This document shows, one piece after another, positions 1 through 13,004 of a stretch of 64,000 nt of DNA; within the stretch, counting starts at the first letter, position 1; every line of letters starts with the position of its first letter. Below the pieces are notes generated by a model. That model had not been told where the DNA came from, did no database searches, and saw only the letters and a program-made list of their open reading frames with translations. The stretch is taken from positions 228,127,793-228,191,792 of the forward strand of contig OY986435.1 of the NCBI GenBank assembly GCA_963920525.1. Direction: 5' to 3'. Source of the DNA: Dichetophora obliterata. Taxonomy: Eukaryota; Arthropoda; Insecta; Diptera; Sciomyzidae. The position numbers and the translations under genes were made by a program.

Positions 1-1414
<1,414 letters not shown>

Positions 1415-2730
1415 AAATTGGTCCAGCCGTTTGGCTGTAATTAATTTTGCCCAAAAAAGGGGTAAAATTTCCAATAGTGGCACTGGCAAAACTATGAATT
1501 GATATATTCAATACCAAAGTGATACTGGAATGAAATTTTACAGTTGAAAAAAGATTTCTAAACTGTTGAACGGAAACTTTTTTAATTTTTAAAAATTTAC
1601 ACAAAAATTCATTAAGAAATACCGCGTATATTGCAAAAAGGCCAAAACTAATATCCATGCAATTTTGATCAGTAGAAAATCGATGATAGCTTAAAATAAA
1701 ATCTAGGTATGTTTGATTTTGGCGTTTTAACGCCACACGGGCTTACGATTCAATAAAACACCCCGTAGCCAAAAAGGTGTTTCAGATAGACCCCAACTCC
1801 AGAACAATTTTTTTTAATGAACCAAGGAATCATTTCACAAAAATTTATAATTTTGTCCTGCTAGATTCGTCAAATCACACACTGTGAGTCAACTGGATGA
1901 TTTGGTTTTCTGTTGTTGCTCACACTGGTTCCTCAATGCCGGGTATGGGTTTAACTCCACACAGCTTTTCGCGATAGCGAATATATTTCCAACAAAATTG
2001 TACGTATTGAGCCAATAAGGAGTACTAGGTATTAGGGCTTTCAATCCCCAAGGGTTTTGGCAAACCACGGAATTTCGGGATTTAAAATTCGTGATCCCGG
2101 GATCCCTGAAAATTTTCAAAATTATTTAAATTAAACAAGCAGAGACAGTCAATAAGACTTTCAAGCAATTTCTTCTTGCCAAGAATTCCATATTGCTTTT
2201 TTATTTTTAAAATATAAATCCAAACGTTATCATTATTCATACTCAAAATATTTAAAAACACTCAAAAGTTTATAAGATACTAAGGCGAAATCATAAATTC
2301 TAATGCAGAAAAGGGTTACAAAACAGTTGTAATGTAAAACATAAGGCAAACAATTAAATTATAATTGGAAGATAAAGTCGTATTCTGAAATCGCATTTTG
2401 TATTTTAAGGGGAAACACTTGTAAATTTATGATTGAAAAAAATATCTGACTTAATATGGTACTTGAGAACAAGCGTAATATAAACAAAGGGTTGTAAGCT
2501 TTTCATAATATTACTTTTAACAAGCTTGTTAAAAAGAGAAATCACAATAAAATCTCAATCGTATTTGAGAAACGCTTGATATTTATAACTGATTTTCAAG
2601 TATGCTTAAGCCCATTGATACTTCATTGTTTTGTTCAATTTTTATTCATTGACAATGAAACAAAGCAGTTGAAATAGTCCCTCCAGGAAAAATCGGAAGG
2701 CTTCCATCTAAAAGTGATAAAGAAACATTC
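1415..2730. other. AT-rich DNA, no gene recognised
   Basis: Only short frames occur here and none resembles a known protein. I see no RNA gene and no transposon terminus. Confidence 0.6.
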
Positions 2731-2846
2731 CCCACCGTATCTTTTGAAAGCTTAAGGGTAGTTTTGTATTTATATTGTTTTCCCACCGCATCTTTTGGAA
2801 GCTTAAGGGTAGCTTTGTATTTATATTGTTTCCAAACCGCTTCTTT
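2731..2846. repeat. 51-bp tandem duplication
   Basis: Two units of about 51 bp (2731-2781 and 2782-2832), each starting CCCACCG and containing AAGCTTAAGGGTAG, differ at a few positions. A partial third unit (AACCGCTTCTTTAAG) follows. No coding potential. Confidence 0.85.
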
Positions 2847-2937
2847 AAGAATGCATGTGGAAACTTTTATTTACTGTCAAGCAATGACAATAGAAAATAT
2901 TAATATCATTGTTTTCTAGCCGCTTATTGTAGAATTC

Positions 2938-3003
2938 GATAGTCTAGTGGTAGAGCGCTTGACTCTCGCTCAGGGGTCCTGGGTTCGCATCCTGGCCGAA
3001 TCC
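2938..3003 (+). pseudogene. tRNA-like sequence with Pol III A and B boxes
   Basis: The stretch contains TAGTCTAGTGG, a perfect match to the Pol III A-box consensus TRGYNNANNNG, and about 35 bases on GGTTCGCATCC, one mismatch from the B box GGTTCGANTCC. A T-arm (CTGGG/CCTGG around TTCGCAT) can be drawn, but the anticodon stem does not pair and the acceptor stem is imperfect. It is therefore probably not a working tRNA. It may be a tRNA pseudogene or the head of a tRNA-derived SINE. The following 150 bp of degenerate repeats would fit a SINE body, but no poly-A or target duplication was found. Confidence 0.55.
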
Positions 3004-3017
3004 ATTTTCATAACAAG

Positions 3018-3160
3018 GGAGAGGAATGTTTCCACATTAATTATTAAAACAGGGGTGAGGACTGCTTCCAGTTCACTTTTGAGGACAGCGGAGAGGAATG
3101 CTTCCACATAACTTTTTAACACAGCGGGGAGGAATGTTTCCCTCTTATGACATGCTATGT
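3018..3160. repeat. Degenerate ~47-bp tandem repeat
   Basis: Three imperfect units share the core GAGGAATGYTTCCACAT and an ACAGSGGWGAGGA-like spacer. A minus-strand open frame of 86 codons runs through it, but its protein is only a translation of the repeat (recurring AVLKS, VETFL). Confidence 0.6.
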
Positions 3161-4205
3161 TAAAAAAGCAATGGAGTGTGCAACAAAAGGGGATGCTTCC
3201 TACATTCCATGGAATGTTTCCTGGTAACATCCGGGAATGCTCATATTTCCTGGTGGGGTGCTAAAGCTTAAATTCAAGTAGTGTGAGTGCATACGCATAT
3301 AATACGAATTGATGAAAAAAATGTACGACAGACAACATTTTTAATGCATTGTTCTTGACGTTTCTCTTAATTTGCCACTCGTTAAGTTTCGATCAAATAT
3401 TAAGTGCCAAAAATAAGCTTGAGCTCTTTCTTCCGCAGCCAATAAGAAAAGAGAGATAAGATAGTAACATTGCGGAGATGTACAAACTTGGAACGATGAA
3501 TGTTTCCATCCTTTTCCTACAATATATATCTGTCTAGCCCACGCGCCACTTGTTTTCAGATTTTGAAATTGGTCAAAACAATAAAGTTTCATACGGGCTT
3601 TAATAAATACTTATGTATATTAGACTGTTTCAACAAAAATAACCCAGCAGGGAGGCGAGCGCTCCATTAGCGCATCTAAAGCGCTCAAAAAAAAACAGTA
3701 GAGCGCTTCATTCTCCTTGTGTATAGTGCATTTTTTAACAAAGTCATGTCATCAGATGTATGCGCTCCGCTCCCGCTGTAGAAAATATAAAATCATAGCG
3801 AGAGCCGAGTGCTTTGTCCTACGCTTTGTTCTGCTTATATTTAATATAAAATAGTGCTTTGTTCTCCTTGTTGTTGGAAGAAAATAGAGCGAGAACCGAG
3901 GGGTTTCCTTTATTAGTTCATATCGTTGGCCTAATTCTTATACGACGTTAGTCAAAGCTATCTATTGTTCAGGAGGCAAAGAAAGGTGTTTATTATTTGT
4001 ATGAAGTTCATACGATAATGTATTGTTTCAAAAGTTATATCTCCACTTTTTTCATACAAACAATAAAAACTTAAAAAGGACATATATGTAGTTTTGGCCA
4101 ATCTACCTGAATCGCTAATAAGCGTTACTTTGCCCAATTTGACACACATCCTATTAGAATTGGGTGACAATATAAAAGGTTATAATTTTTATGCATTTTA
4201 TTTGA
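3161..4205. other. No gene recognised
   Basis: AT-rich sequence with several GAGCGC and GCGCTC words around 3655-3775. Short frames only, with no recognisable homology. Confidence 0.5.
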
Positions 4206-4505
4206 TTTTTCCAGGGTGCGGAGAGCGCTTGAAATAAGATTGTTCTCAATTATCGTTCTGCTGATATAAAATTGTTCTCGCTGGCGTCGTATTTTTTTTT
4301 TATTATTATTATTTTTTTGTTCAGCTTAAAATATTTTCGATCGAATTTTTCACAAAAAAATAACAAGCAACGAACGTTCATTTTGAATTTTTCATAAATA
4401 TTAATTGTTTAAAGAAAAATTCAGGAACGTTCGTTTCCTAAAATAAGTTCTCGAAAAAAAATTGTTGCGGATGCGTAGCATCGAGCGCTGTTTGTGTTGC
4501 TGTTG
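4206..4505. repeat. Interspersed repeat family 1, copy 1
   Basis: About 300 bp beginning CAGGGTGCGGA, with TCGTTCTGCT, GGCGTCGT, AAGCAACGAACGTTC and CGAACGTTC-type words in the same order as 6396-6705. Divergence is considerable. No ends or coding capacity recognised. Confidence 0.6.
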
Positions 4506-5579
4506 ATTTAACATTTTTCCGTACAAGGGCAAATTATTTTATCATAAAAAACACCATAAAAAATAGATTTGACCTTGTAGATGTTATCACCATTCCATCA
4601 TTCTGTACAAGGGCGAATAATTTTGCCATTATGTCTGTGTCGAATAGCAATAATAGCTTATTTCGACTTACGACAGATCTGAGTTATTGATGTAGCTGTG
4701 TTTTACGCATATAGCACTATAAACACTCAAAATCTAGAGCATGACCAAAGCCAAAGTTATGACACAGAAACAAAAGGCACTTCTATTTACCTTATATGGC
4801 GATTAAAAAATTTTAAACAAGATTTATCTAAACTTTTAAATCAGACTTAAGGCGTTATTGCATATCGACACAGATATAGTTATTGTTAGATTCTCTTGAG
4901 ATTATGACCTTCCAAAGCGGACATAGTCCCAAGCGATCTGAATCCCCATTTGGGGGGGATACTTAATACACTTTTTGGGACTATGTCCTCTTTTTAAACG
5001 GAAAATTTTGTAATTTGGGATTATGAACCTTGAGGTTATGCCCCGTCACCTCCTATGTTACCAGAAAATCACGATAAATAGCACTTATGGTATTTTTCAA
5101 CGATTGTGGGATGTGGTAATTCCCATGTTATTTTGTGAGAAAATTCTCTCGTGTGGGTAAAAAAAACCTCAAAATACCAAAAAATACCTCAAATCACTAC
5201 AGAATACCACAATACCTCAAAATATCGTAATACCTCAAAACAACTCAAAACCCTTCAAATTACTACAATTACGTGGTAGGAATACGAATAAAGGGAACAA
5301 TGCGTTAATTGAATTGTTTGACGATGATTAACTTTTGTGCGAGTTAACTTTTCCGCGATTCTACTTTACTTAACACTAACAAAATTATCATCATACCATT
5401 CTCCATTACACCCATTATCTTCAAATCATATCACTATACCATATCCATTACATATATCACCCATTGTACTATACCTATCATGCAATCTAATTATATAACA
5501 AGAATTATAACAAACCATATTTTTTCATTTGATTGGGTTTATCAAGTTTATTTACCTTATTCAAAAGCATTAAAACATT
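4506..5579. other. No gene; short repeats and one 14-bp hairpin
   Basis: Holds two copies of GTACAAGGGCRAATTATTTT (near 4522 and 4607) and low-complexity CCTCAAAATA runs at 5165-5265. A perfect 14-bp inverted repeat, GGACATAGTCCCAA at 4919-4932 and its complement at 4975-4988, is separated by 42 bp. No gene seen. Confidence 0.6.
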
Positions 5580-5986
5580 AAGGGTTCTCATCAAAGCATG
5601 TAAACTTGTAAACATGTATAGCATTTAAACTTTGATGAGCGATAAAGTGTAAATAGCGTAAATGTCGACAAAATGGCGGCTGCGACTGCATTACAACATT
5701 ATGACTTTTTTAAATTTTAAACCTTTTAAAAACCTTCATTAACATAGAAAAATAAATAAAACGTGTTTATATTTACTTCAACTAACTTAAATTTGTAATG
5801 ATTAGCTCCAAAGACAACCCTCATTCACACACGTAGATTTACATGATAGTTTACACTACAAAATAGGCTCGGAAATGCTGTAAACTCACGCCCATACAAA
5901 TTTTGACAGATAGTTTACGCGCATGTAAGTTCACAAGGTTTACAATGTTTACGGGTCAGTTACATGCTTAGATGAGAAGCCTTATT
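5580..5986. mobile_element. MITE-like repeat, copy 1 (modules A and B)
   Basis: The left end (AAGGGTTCTCATCAAAGCAT) and the complement of the right end (AAGGCTTCTCATCTAAGCAT) form an imperfect terminal inverted repeat of over 20 bp. Inside lie module A (5580-5710, with GTCGACAAAATGGCGGC) and module B (5730-5986, with AATAGGCTCGGAAATG). The same modules recur at 55500-55915 in a different order. ATT occurs at both outer borders and may be a 3-bp target duplication. No coding sequence, so it would depend on a transposase from elsewhere. Superfamily not determined. Confidence 0.65.
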
Positions 5987-6023
5987 ATTTTTCCTCATAT
6001 GCATTGCCAGTGGCACACCAACA

Positions 6024-6122
6024 ACCCATGCCAGTAGCACACCCCCTGGAACCCCTCTGGGGAACTTTGTTTGTATGGGGAACACCCCAGGGGTGTTCCA
6101 GGGGGTGTGCCACTGTCATGGG
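6024..6122. repeat. GC-rich imperfect palindrome
   Basis: Arms of about 39 bp (6024-6062 and 6083-6122), pairing almost fully around CACACCCCCTGGAAC, are separated by a 20-base AT-rich loop. The GC content is far above the surroundings. It could form a strong hairpin in DNA or RNA. An open frame of 60 codons crosses it but has no recognisable protein. Confidence 0.85.
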
Positions 6123-6395
6123 TGGATCGGCCCTCCAAAGTTTGAATGGGTCAGTCATACATTTGGACTCGATTGGGGCACTCTAAATGGGTCAAAAAGG
6201 GATTTTTCAAACTTTGACCTTACGGAAAAGTTGGGGCATTAGAATTTGTTTTAGAGGTATAGTTCCTCGGGCAAAGTTCCTTATTTTGATCCCTAGAATA
6301 CGATTTTTACTTAGTTTTTAATACCCTGGATTTACGATTTTAATACCCTGGATTTTTCATTTAATGCAGGGAAAAAAGAAAACAGTTTTTTTAAA

Positions 6396-6705
6396 GTTTT
6401 TTTCAGGGTGCGGAAAAATTCGTTCGCAATTGATTAAAATACGATCTTATCGTTCGTTTTTTGCTGTGTGTGAGAATTTATCAAACGAAAAATTTAAAAG
6501 CAGACGAACGTTCGCAATCGAAAAAGGAACGCTCTGCTTGCGTCGTTTTTTTTATCACTGATAAATTTGTGAGCTTTGTATTTTTTCGAACGAAATTTTC
6601 ACACAACAACAAAAAGCAACAAACGTTCGTTTAAAATTGTTCAATAAAAAAGAGCGTTTGAAGAAAAAATTCACGAACATTCGTTTGTACGTAGAGTTAT
6701 TAGAC
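6396..6705. repeat. Interspersed repeat family 1, copy 2
   Basis: Same orientation and word order as 4206-4505: CAGGGTGCGGAAAAATTC, GCGTCGTTTTTTTT, AAAGCAACAAACGTTCG, ATTCACGAACATTCG. Several GAACGTTC-type words. No coding capacity. Confidence 0.6.
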
Positions 6706-6922
6706 AAAATATAAGTTTTTTGTTGTATTTTTGTACACTTGCTGACATAAAAAGATGAAACCAAAATACAGATGTGGACTGAACGAATGCATATGAGAAA
6801 AATAACGTAAATAAACTTGATATGCCCAATCAAATGAAAAAAGATGGTTTGTTATATGATTAGATTGTATGATTACTTCTTGATGATCTTAATGATGAAG
6901 CATCGTCAAAGTTATGTTTGTG

Positions 6923-7640
6923 CAGTAATCAGTAAAAATTTATTTTTACTGCAAATTTTTTCAGTAATCAGTAAAAGTAAATTTTTACTGCAATTTTTTC
7001 CAGTAATGAGTAAAAGTAAATTTTTACAGCAATTTTTTCCAGTAATCAGTAAAAATGTATTTTTACTGCAATTCAGTATTCAGTAAAAATTTATTTTTAC
7101 TGCAAATTTTTTCAGTAACCAGTAAAAATAAAATTTTACTGCAATTTTTTCCAGTAATCAGTAAAAATACATTTTTCCAGTAATCAGTAAAAACAAAATT
7201 TTACTGCAATTTTTTTGCAGTAATCAGTAAACATTTATTGTATTTTTACTGCAATTTATTTCAGTAATCAGTAAAAATTTATTTTGACTGCAAATTTTTT
7301 TAGTAATCAGTGAAAATTTACTAGTAATTCAAATTGAATTTCATTATCAGTAAAAATTTATTTTTACTGCAATTTTTTTAGAGTAATCAGTAAAAATTTA
7401 TTTTTACTGCAATTTTTTCCAGTAATCAGTAAAAATTTACTGGTAATGCAAATTGAATTGCATTATCAGTAAAAATTTATTTGTACTTCAATTTTTTTCC
7501 AGTAACCAGTAAAAATTTATTTTTACTGCAATTATTTCCAGTTATCAGTAAAAATTTACTGGTAATGCAGACTACTTTTCATTATCAGTAAAAGTTTACT
7601 GATTACTGCTTCTAGTAATGCAGTAAATATTTACTGCAGT
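6923..7640. repeat. 39-bp tandem array of self-complementary units
   Basis: About 17 units with a basic period near 39 bp (starts at 6923, 6962, 7001, 7040), later becoming irregular. The unit is CAGTAATCAGTAAAAATTTA followed by TTTTTACTGCAATTTTTTC. Each unit is itself an inverted repeat, because CAGTAAAAA faces TTTTTACTG. The array ends about 10 bases before the Helitron sequence at 7651, so it may lie inside that element. A frame of 80 codons at the left edge is a repeat translation only. Confidence 0.95.
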
Positions 7641-7650
7641 GTGCCCATGT

Positions 7651-8012
7651 ATGCGAAAGACCAAACTTTGATGTTCATGTCGTTTTTTTCTCAGTAAAGA
7701 TGTTCTATAAAAAGTCGTTGTACTGAAAATTTGTACAATTTTAATATATATAAGTGTTTTTGATGTCAAAATAACAGAAATGTTTTTAAATTACTTACCC
7801 GAAAAACTCCGATAGTAAAAAGTATTATAATAACAAACTTACCGTTAGTTGAAAAACTTCGGAGAGAGCGTGGCAAAAACAAAGTATGTAACATTTTAAG
7901 TTGGGATGCGCTTACTATGTATACTTAGTTTGAGCGAAATCCGTTTAGCCGTTTAGATTTGTATAAATGCCAAACAAACAAACAAACAGAAAATGAGTTT
8001 TATTACTATAGA
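7651..8012 (-). mobile_element. Helitron 5' end fragment
   Basis: Read on the minus strand it begins TCTATAGTAATAAAACTC, followed by a run of TTTG units and the phrase for CAAATCTAAACGGCT, as in the copies at 42505 and 47434. The match runs to about 7651, where the 39-bp array starts. No 3' CTAG end was found at lower coordinates, so this is a fragment or a copy whose interior is replaced by the array. Confidence 0.75.
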
Positions 8013-8591
8013 CTTCTTCCGGGTGTTTTTGGTTCACATAGAAGATAAACTTATAATTATAACAAAACATTTTGTTTTTTTTTTATTTTAGACACGAACT
8101 AAGAGCTCCATCTTGTTTGAAACCGGGAAACTTGAAGATCGAGGCGCTTCGTCAAATACTCCATAAGTCCGTTATTTTGTAAAATTTGTACTTGAAACAA
8201 TTTGTGTAACATCTTCTAAGCCACCTTTAAATATACCCACAATACCACGATGATTGCTTGTTTCTTTCCTTTAAAACAAAAATTACGAAAAACACCTCAG
8301 TTTTTGGGAACAGCCACCAGCACTTTTTACCGCCCATGTCAAAATGTATATTTTAGCGTTTCCTTTCCAAATTCCTTTTCTCTCCATAATAACCCCTCTT
8401 AAATGGTATTTAAGATATATATACATAAGTATTTTTATTTGAATACAGTAGTGATAACAACACTCTAAAAACTGATTAAAAAATCTCTACAATAAATGTT
8501 GTGAAATTTCACGACATTTATTGGCGATTTTGTAAAAAACCACGCTATGCAGCGAGTTTTTTCAATTTTGTCTGGAAATCAGCGTCTTTTT
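8013..8591. other. No gene recognised
   Basis: AT-rich sequence without homology that I can name. Confidence 0.5.
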
Positions 8592-8772
8592 CCAAAATAT
8601 GTATATTTACTCTACTATTCAGGCTATCTGAGCGTGTTTTCGCTCAGAGAGTCTTAAAATATGTATATCGCTCTACTTTTCACACTATTCCAGCGTGTTT
8701 TCGCTCAGAGAGTCTTAAAATATGTATATCTCTCTACTTTTCACGCTATTTCAGTGTGTTTTCGCTCAGATA
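8592..8772. repeat. 61-bp tandem repeat, three units
   Basis: Units start near 8592, 8653 and 8714, each AAAATATGTATATNNCTCTA followed by a stretch ending CGTGTTTTCGCTCAGAGAGT. The plus-strand frame of 90 codons at 8501-8773 is a repeat translation, not a gene candidate. Confidence 0.9.
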
Positions 8773-8849
8773 GACACCTCTGCTTTAACCTCAGATGATT
8801 TCAAAGACTTTATTCGAACAAGTGTCTAATTATATACAACTAAAACAGC

Positions 8850-8940
8850 AGATTGGTCACAGCTTAATTACTCAAGCCTACTGAAGTTGGAAAGAGTAGC
8901 GCCTTCTGCTGAGTTATTGACTCTATACTATAGTAGTATT
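8850..8940 (+). repeat. Interspersed repeat family 2, copy 1
   Basis: CACAGCTTAATTACTCAAG...CTACTGAAG...GGAAAGAGTAGCG...TTGACTCTATAC recurs in the same order on the minus strand at 53110-53215. About 90 bp, no coding capacity, origin unknown. Confidence 0.65.
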
Positions 8941-8954
8941 GGTGAGAGTACATT

Positions 8955-9786
8955 CCCAGTGGGCAAAAGCAGGTCTTTGAAGCGCTTCTAGCAGGCCATC
9001 ATATGGATTTCTTAGCACTTCCGTGCTCGTTTCCAAGCCCATAAGCTTTTTTGTATGAAACGAGAAAATTTTCTAGGCCTTCCGCTCTCGCGACTCTAAA
9101 GAAGCCTGCTAGAAGCCCTTCTTTAGAATGTACATTAGAAAGAAAAGCAATATAAATATCAACTTGAAATAAAAACACTTTTAACAAATTCCAGATTTAA
9201 ACCAGCGTCCTCTCAGGTGGCGGTCTGGCATCTTACTCACTCGTCCACCTCAGTTGTTATCAAACTTCAGCTTATTTTGCATCATTACAAATGAAATTAA
9301 GTTTTCGGGAGCTCGGGTTCGCAACCCAGCTCGGCCCAAAAAAATTTTTTTTTTGTATTTTTTTAAAAATCTACATTTTTTTACAAATTTTTCTGTCCAT
9401 TTAAAAATTTTTTTAGAATTTTTTTGTAAATTTCTTCATACAAAAAAAAATAGAAAAGACTTAGAATTTTTCCATATAAAAGTTTTAATATAATGTGATA
9501 TGCAATGTGTTAGATTTCGGAGACCTAGGTTCGCGTTCCAACTCGGACAAAAAAATAATTTTTTTTGTTTTTTCTTTAAGATTTGATTTTTTTTTAATTG
9601 ATCTGATCATTTATAATTTTTTAAAAATTTTTTATATAAAATAACAGGAAAAGACTCCAAACCTTCAAAAGGTAGACCTTACAGAAGCACTCATCAATGC
9701 AGCGATCATGGAAGGTATATTGACGTCAATAAGAGCACTACTAGCATGCATTCTTTTGCGTATCGCTAGCTAAAATGCCCACTGGG
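8955..9786. mobile_element. Possible hAT-like or SINE composite with CCCAGTGGGCA ends
   Basis: CCCAGTGGGCA at 8955 and its complement at 9776-9786 bracket 832 bp, and a few further bases (AAAAGC / TTTTAGC) also match. I could not find a target duplication. Inside are tRNA-like pieces: a minus-strand sequence at 9188-9251 that reads like a tRNA with a degraded B box, and B-box-like GGGTTCGCAACCC (9313-9325) and AGGTTCGCGTTCC (9528-9540), each followed by poly-T-rich sequence. It may be a decayed DNA transposon with SINE insertions, or a chance pair of ends. Confidence 0.4.
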
Positions 9787-11605
9787 TTGGTGGTATGTAA
9801 AATAAAACACAGAAGTTCTGCAAGTGCAGTTTATCTCTCGCACTCAACATGCTGATTTCCTATTGGTTGATTGACGATCAAACAAAAGAGCGTAAGTATA
9901 CGTGTGAGTTTAATTTGCTGATATCAGCCACTACTGGTCATCTTTGCTATACAAAGTTGTTATTGTTGCCATGTTCAAAACTTACTTGAGAGACTTCACG
10001 CATTTCTAGCTTTTTTTTAACCGACTTCAAAAAGGAGGAGGTTCTCAAGTTGGTTGGTTTCTTTTTTTTTTTTATAAGCACAGACAAGATTGGAAGAAAT
10101 AATTTTAGAAGAGAGTTTTTACAAGAGAGCGAAAGAAATAATTCTAGGTGAGAGGATTCACGCATTTTTAACGATAAATATTTATAATTTTGCTCAATGG
10201 GATTAAACGACAATAAATGTAGGCAATCAGTTGCCAGCAATTATTGTAGTTAATTCTCGTGAATTTTTGTTAGAGTGAAGCATCTTTTCTACTACTATGT
10301 ATAAAAAAGTTTGTATGAAAGTTCCTTTTGTTTTTTTTTCTTTTCTTCTCTCCTTTTCCTTTTAACGTGTTCTTGAAATCATGTCATTCAGGTGGGCGAA
10401 CTACGCCCACTTTGATTTGCATATCTTCGAACACCAAAACAAGAAAAGAGGTGAGAGAAAAAAGAACAAAAAACAAAAACCTGTTAGAATAAGTAGATTG
10501 CCTTACTTGGCCAATAAATAAATAAATAAAAAAATAAATGCCGTTTTATGTATGAGCAAAAAATGATTTGCCGAGCATTTATTCTTTATACTGTTCTTCA
10601 GATTCGTAATGCAGATGTATGTATTTTTATACAATATGTTGGTGTTTGTAATGCAGAGAGCGAGTGTTTAAATGGTTTTATGGCTTGCCCTTAGCTCCTG
10701 ACGCTTACAAAAACAGCTACATATGTCTTTTATTGATAAATGCAACTCATTGAACGGAAAGCGAAACAGTATATATATGTATGTATTTTATCATCAGCAA
10801 TGAAAAGTTGTTGCAAGCGACTGTTGTCATCGCAAAGAAGCTTTGATTGGCTAGTTGTTGGTGTCCAGCACCCAGCGTTGCCAGATTTATTTTTAAAAAA
10901 CAGTAAATTCCAAACAAAAAAGTGTATTTTCAACAAAACAAAGCCTAAAAAACGAATTTATTAAAATGAAAATGATAAAAAAATAAATTGAAAAATACAT
11001 AAACAATGACATAAGCAAAGATTTTTCGCAGTTTCATAGATTTGATAATTTAATGATTTTTTTAATAAAATAATTTTTAAATTCAAAAATTTTTAATACC
11101 ATAAAGTTTATTACAGAAATTCACGTTCAAATACACTCCAATAAATTGTATTACATTTCATTCATTATTATATTATTTTATAACATGTTACATTTATTTT
11201 TAATTATTTTTGTAAATTTTTTCAATTATTATAATGTAAATTAATTAATGAAATTATTGGTATACAAAATTGATATACAAAATAGAAAAAATATATTATG
11301 GATGTAGTGTTATCGATATATCTAGGAAATATTGCTTCAATAGTTGTCCTTAATCGTGTTGTACAAATATTCGGATCGCTTATCAGTCACATCAGAAGTT
11401 AGTAAGTAAAATCAAAAATCATGTGGTTTGGATAACTGCTAAAAATGTAAAATGTATGGGAAAGTCAAGACACAATCCCTTTAATAAAATACTATCATAA
11501 AACACCGTCTTACGACGGATTGGAAGCATTTAGAGTTAAAAATATGTGAAAAAATTTATTGCATTTTTACACATCACTTTTTATTAGAATACATGTGTGG
11601 CTCAA
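9787..11605. other. No gene; simple repeats
   Basis: AT-rich. 10016-10060 carries AACCGACTTCAAAAAGGAGG, a phrase I associate with insect retroelement ends. A (AATA)n tract at 10503-10540 preceded by CTTACTTGGCC looks like a non-LTR 3' tail. Short frames on both strands at 10730-10964 overlap each other and have no homology. Confidence 0.5.
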
Positions 11606-11785
11606 TTATTTTGATAAAACTTTCTTTATTCTTGACTGGTAAGGGGAATTTTGTACCAGTTTTCCTTGTTCCTTGCCCTCTATAATACTTAATTTTACAT
11701 TATCAGAGCGCTTGACTCTAGACATTGCTACATATAGTTGCCCACGACTGCACACTGACTCTTTTAGAAAAACACTCACTATTTT
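11606..11785 (-). pseudogene. Helitron/Pif1 helicase C-terminal fragment
   Basis: The minus-strand frame contains CSRGQLYVAMSRVKRSDN, the motif VI region of Helitron Pif1-type helicases, in which GQLYVAxSR holds the arginine finger. Only the last ~50 residues of the family are present. Upstream coding sequence is not in frame, so this is a remnant. The wording (AMSRVKRSDNVKLSI) differs from the copy at 40345-40718 (which keeps the SKPNDLFVYAENGGTKNI end), so it probably comes from a different Helitron lineage. Confidence 0.65.
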
Positions 11786-12584
11786 TAAGGACAGTATATG
11801 TTGTAAAAGCACTGTAATTAGGGCAAAAAATAATAACAGTTTGAGCGATGTTAGGTGTGGAGCAGTATGTTTGCCTTTATTGTATTAAGATAATACTTAA
11901 TATTGAATAGGGGTCAATATACAGAATTGGAATTGCAACGGCCCCATCAGAAATCTTTCACAAAATTAATTAATTTATTGTGCTATATCTTTAAAGTATC
12001 TACTAACATCGTGTTTTATTTAAGCTGTGTATTTAAATTACGCTAACTATATTACTTCAGACTATTAAACGATCACGTTTTGATCGATGGAAGGCACTCT
12101 TCCAGTGTATTGGATGTACGCTTGATCCGAGGTGCAAAGATTGACTCGGATCATTATCTTGTCGAAGCCAAGATCCGTACACGTCTGCGCGCAGCTAAGA
12201 ATGCACGCAACCCTACATAGAGAAAGCTAGTCGTCGACAAACTGCAATCGAAACAGACAGCCGAAGCTTTCGCCACTCGACTCTCACTCCTGCTTCAAAT
12301 CACTCCTAAAATCGATGATAATGCGCGCAGTGGACATACATTTCCAACTCCATGCGAGCGGCTGCTGAAGAGGTGATTGGCTACCACCGCCCTCGCCGAA
12401 ACCAGTGGTACGACCAGGAGTGTCGCGACGCCACTGCAGAGAAAGACGCCGCCTACAAAGCCACCCTGCAGTCGGTTGTAGCGCGCGCTGCTAAGAAGCG
12501 TTACAAAGAGAAGAGGAGGGAAGAGAGACGTATTTTCAGGCGGAAAGAAGAGAGGCAGAAAAGTGCGAGCAGGAGAAGATTGAG

Positions 12585-13004
12585 ATGTATGGTGACAAGA
12601 ATGAGGCCCGAAAATTTTTCGAAAAAATAAGACGTCTTGCCAATGGTTTTAAAACCGGGGCCTCTTCCTGCAAGGATGAAAACGGGAATATAGTGACAGA
12701 TATCCAGAGTACACTGACGCTAAGGAGGGAACACTCCCCTAAGCTTCTAAATGGCGACGCTGACAATAATCCCGCCAATAGAGATGATATCCCGGAAACC
12801 CCAATGACGTATGACAGCGTCGAGGTTCCGCTGCCCGACTACGATGAAGTTCTGACAGCTATAGCTCGGCTTAAAAATAACAAAGCCGCGGGAGCTGATG
12901 GCTTACCTGCTGAGGTATTAAAGAACGGAGGCAAAGCTTTATTTAAATGCATTCACGAGCTTCTACGCAGAATATGGTCGGAAGAATGCATTCCGAACGA
13001 TTGA
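12585..13004 (+). pseudogene. RTE-like reverse transcriptase, N-terminal fragment
   Basis: 139 codons open. Residues 1-60 are a linker (FFEKIRRLANGFKTG), and residues 85-139 hold the start of the RT domain, with LKNNKAAGADGLPAEVLKNG typical of non-LTR motif 0/1. The frame ends at a TGA where the family continues with [14 protein letters not shown], which is readable from 13005 after the stop. It is thus a fragment of a once longer ORF2, not a gene in its own right. Confidence 0.8.

Noticed and set aside
2970..3230. 86-codon minus-strand frame with repeated motifs
   Set aside because: Overlaps the tRNA-like sequence and a degenerate tandem repeat; no support as a protein.
8955..9786. Clear hAT element
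   Set aside because: The ends match for about 11 bp, but no 8-bp target duplication and no transposase were found; kept only as a weak possibility.
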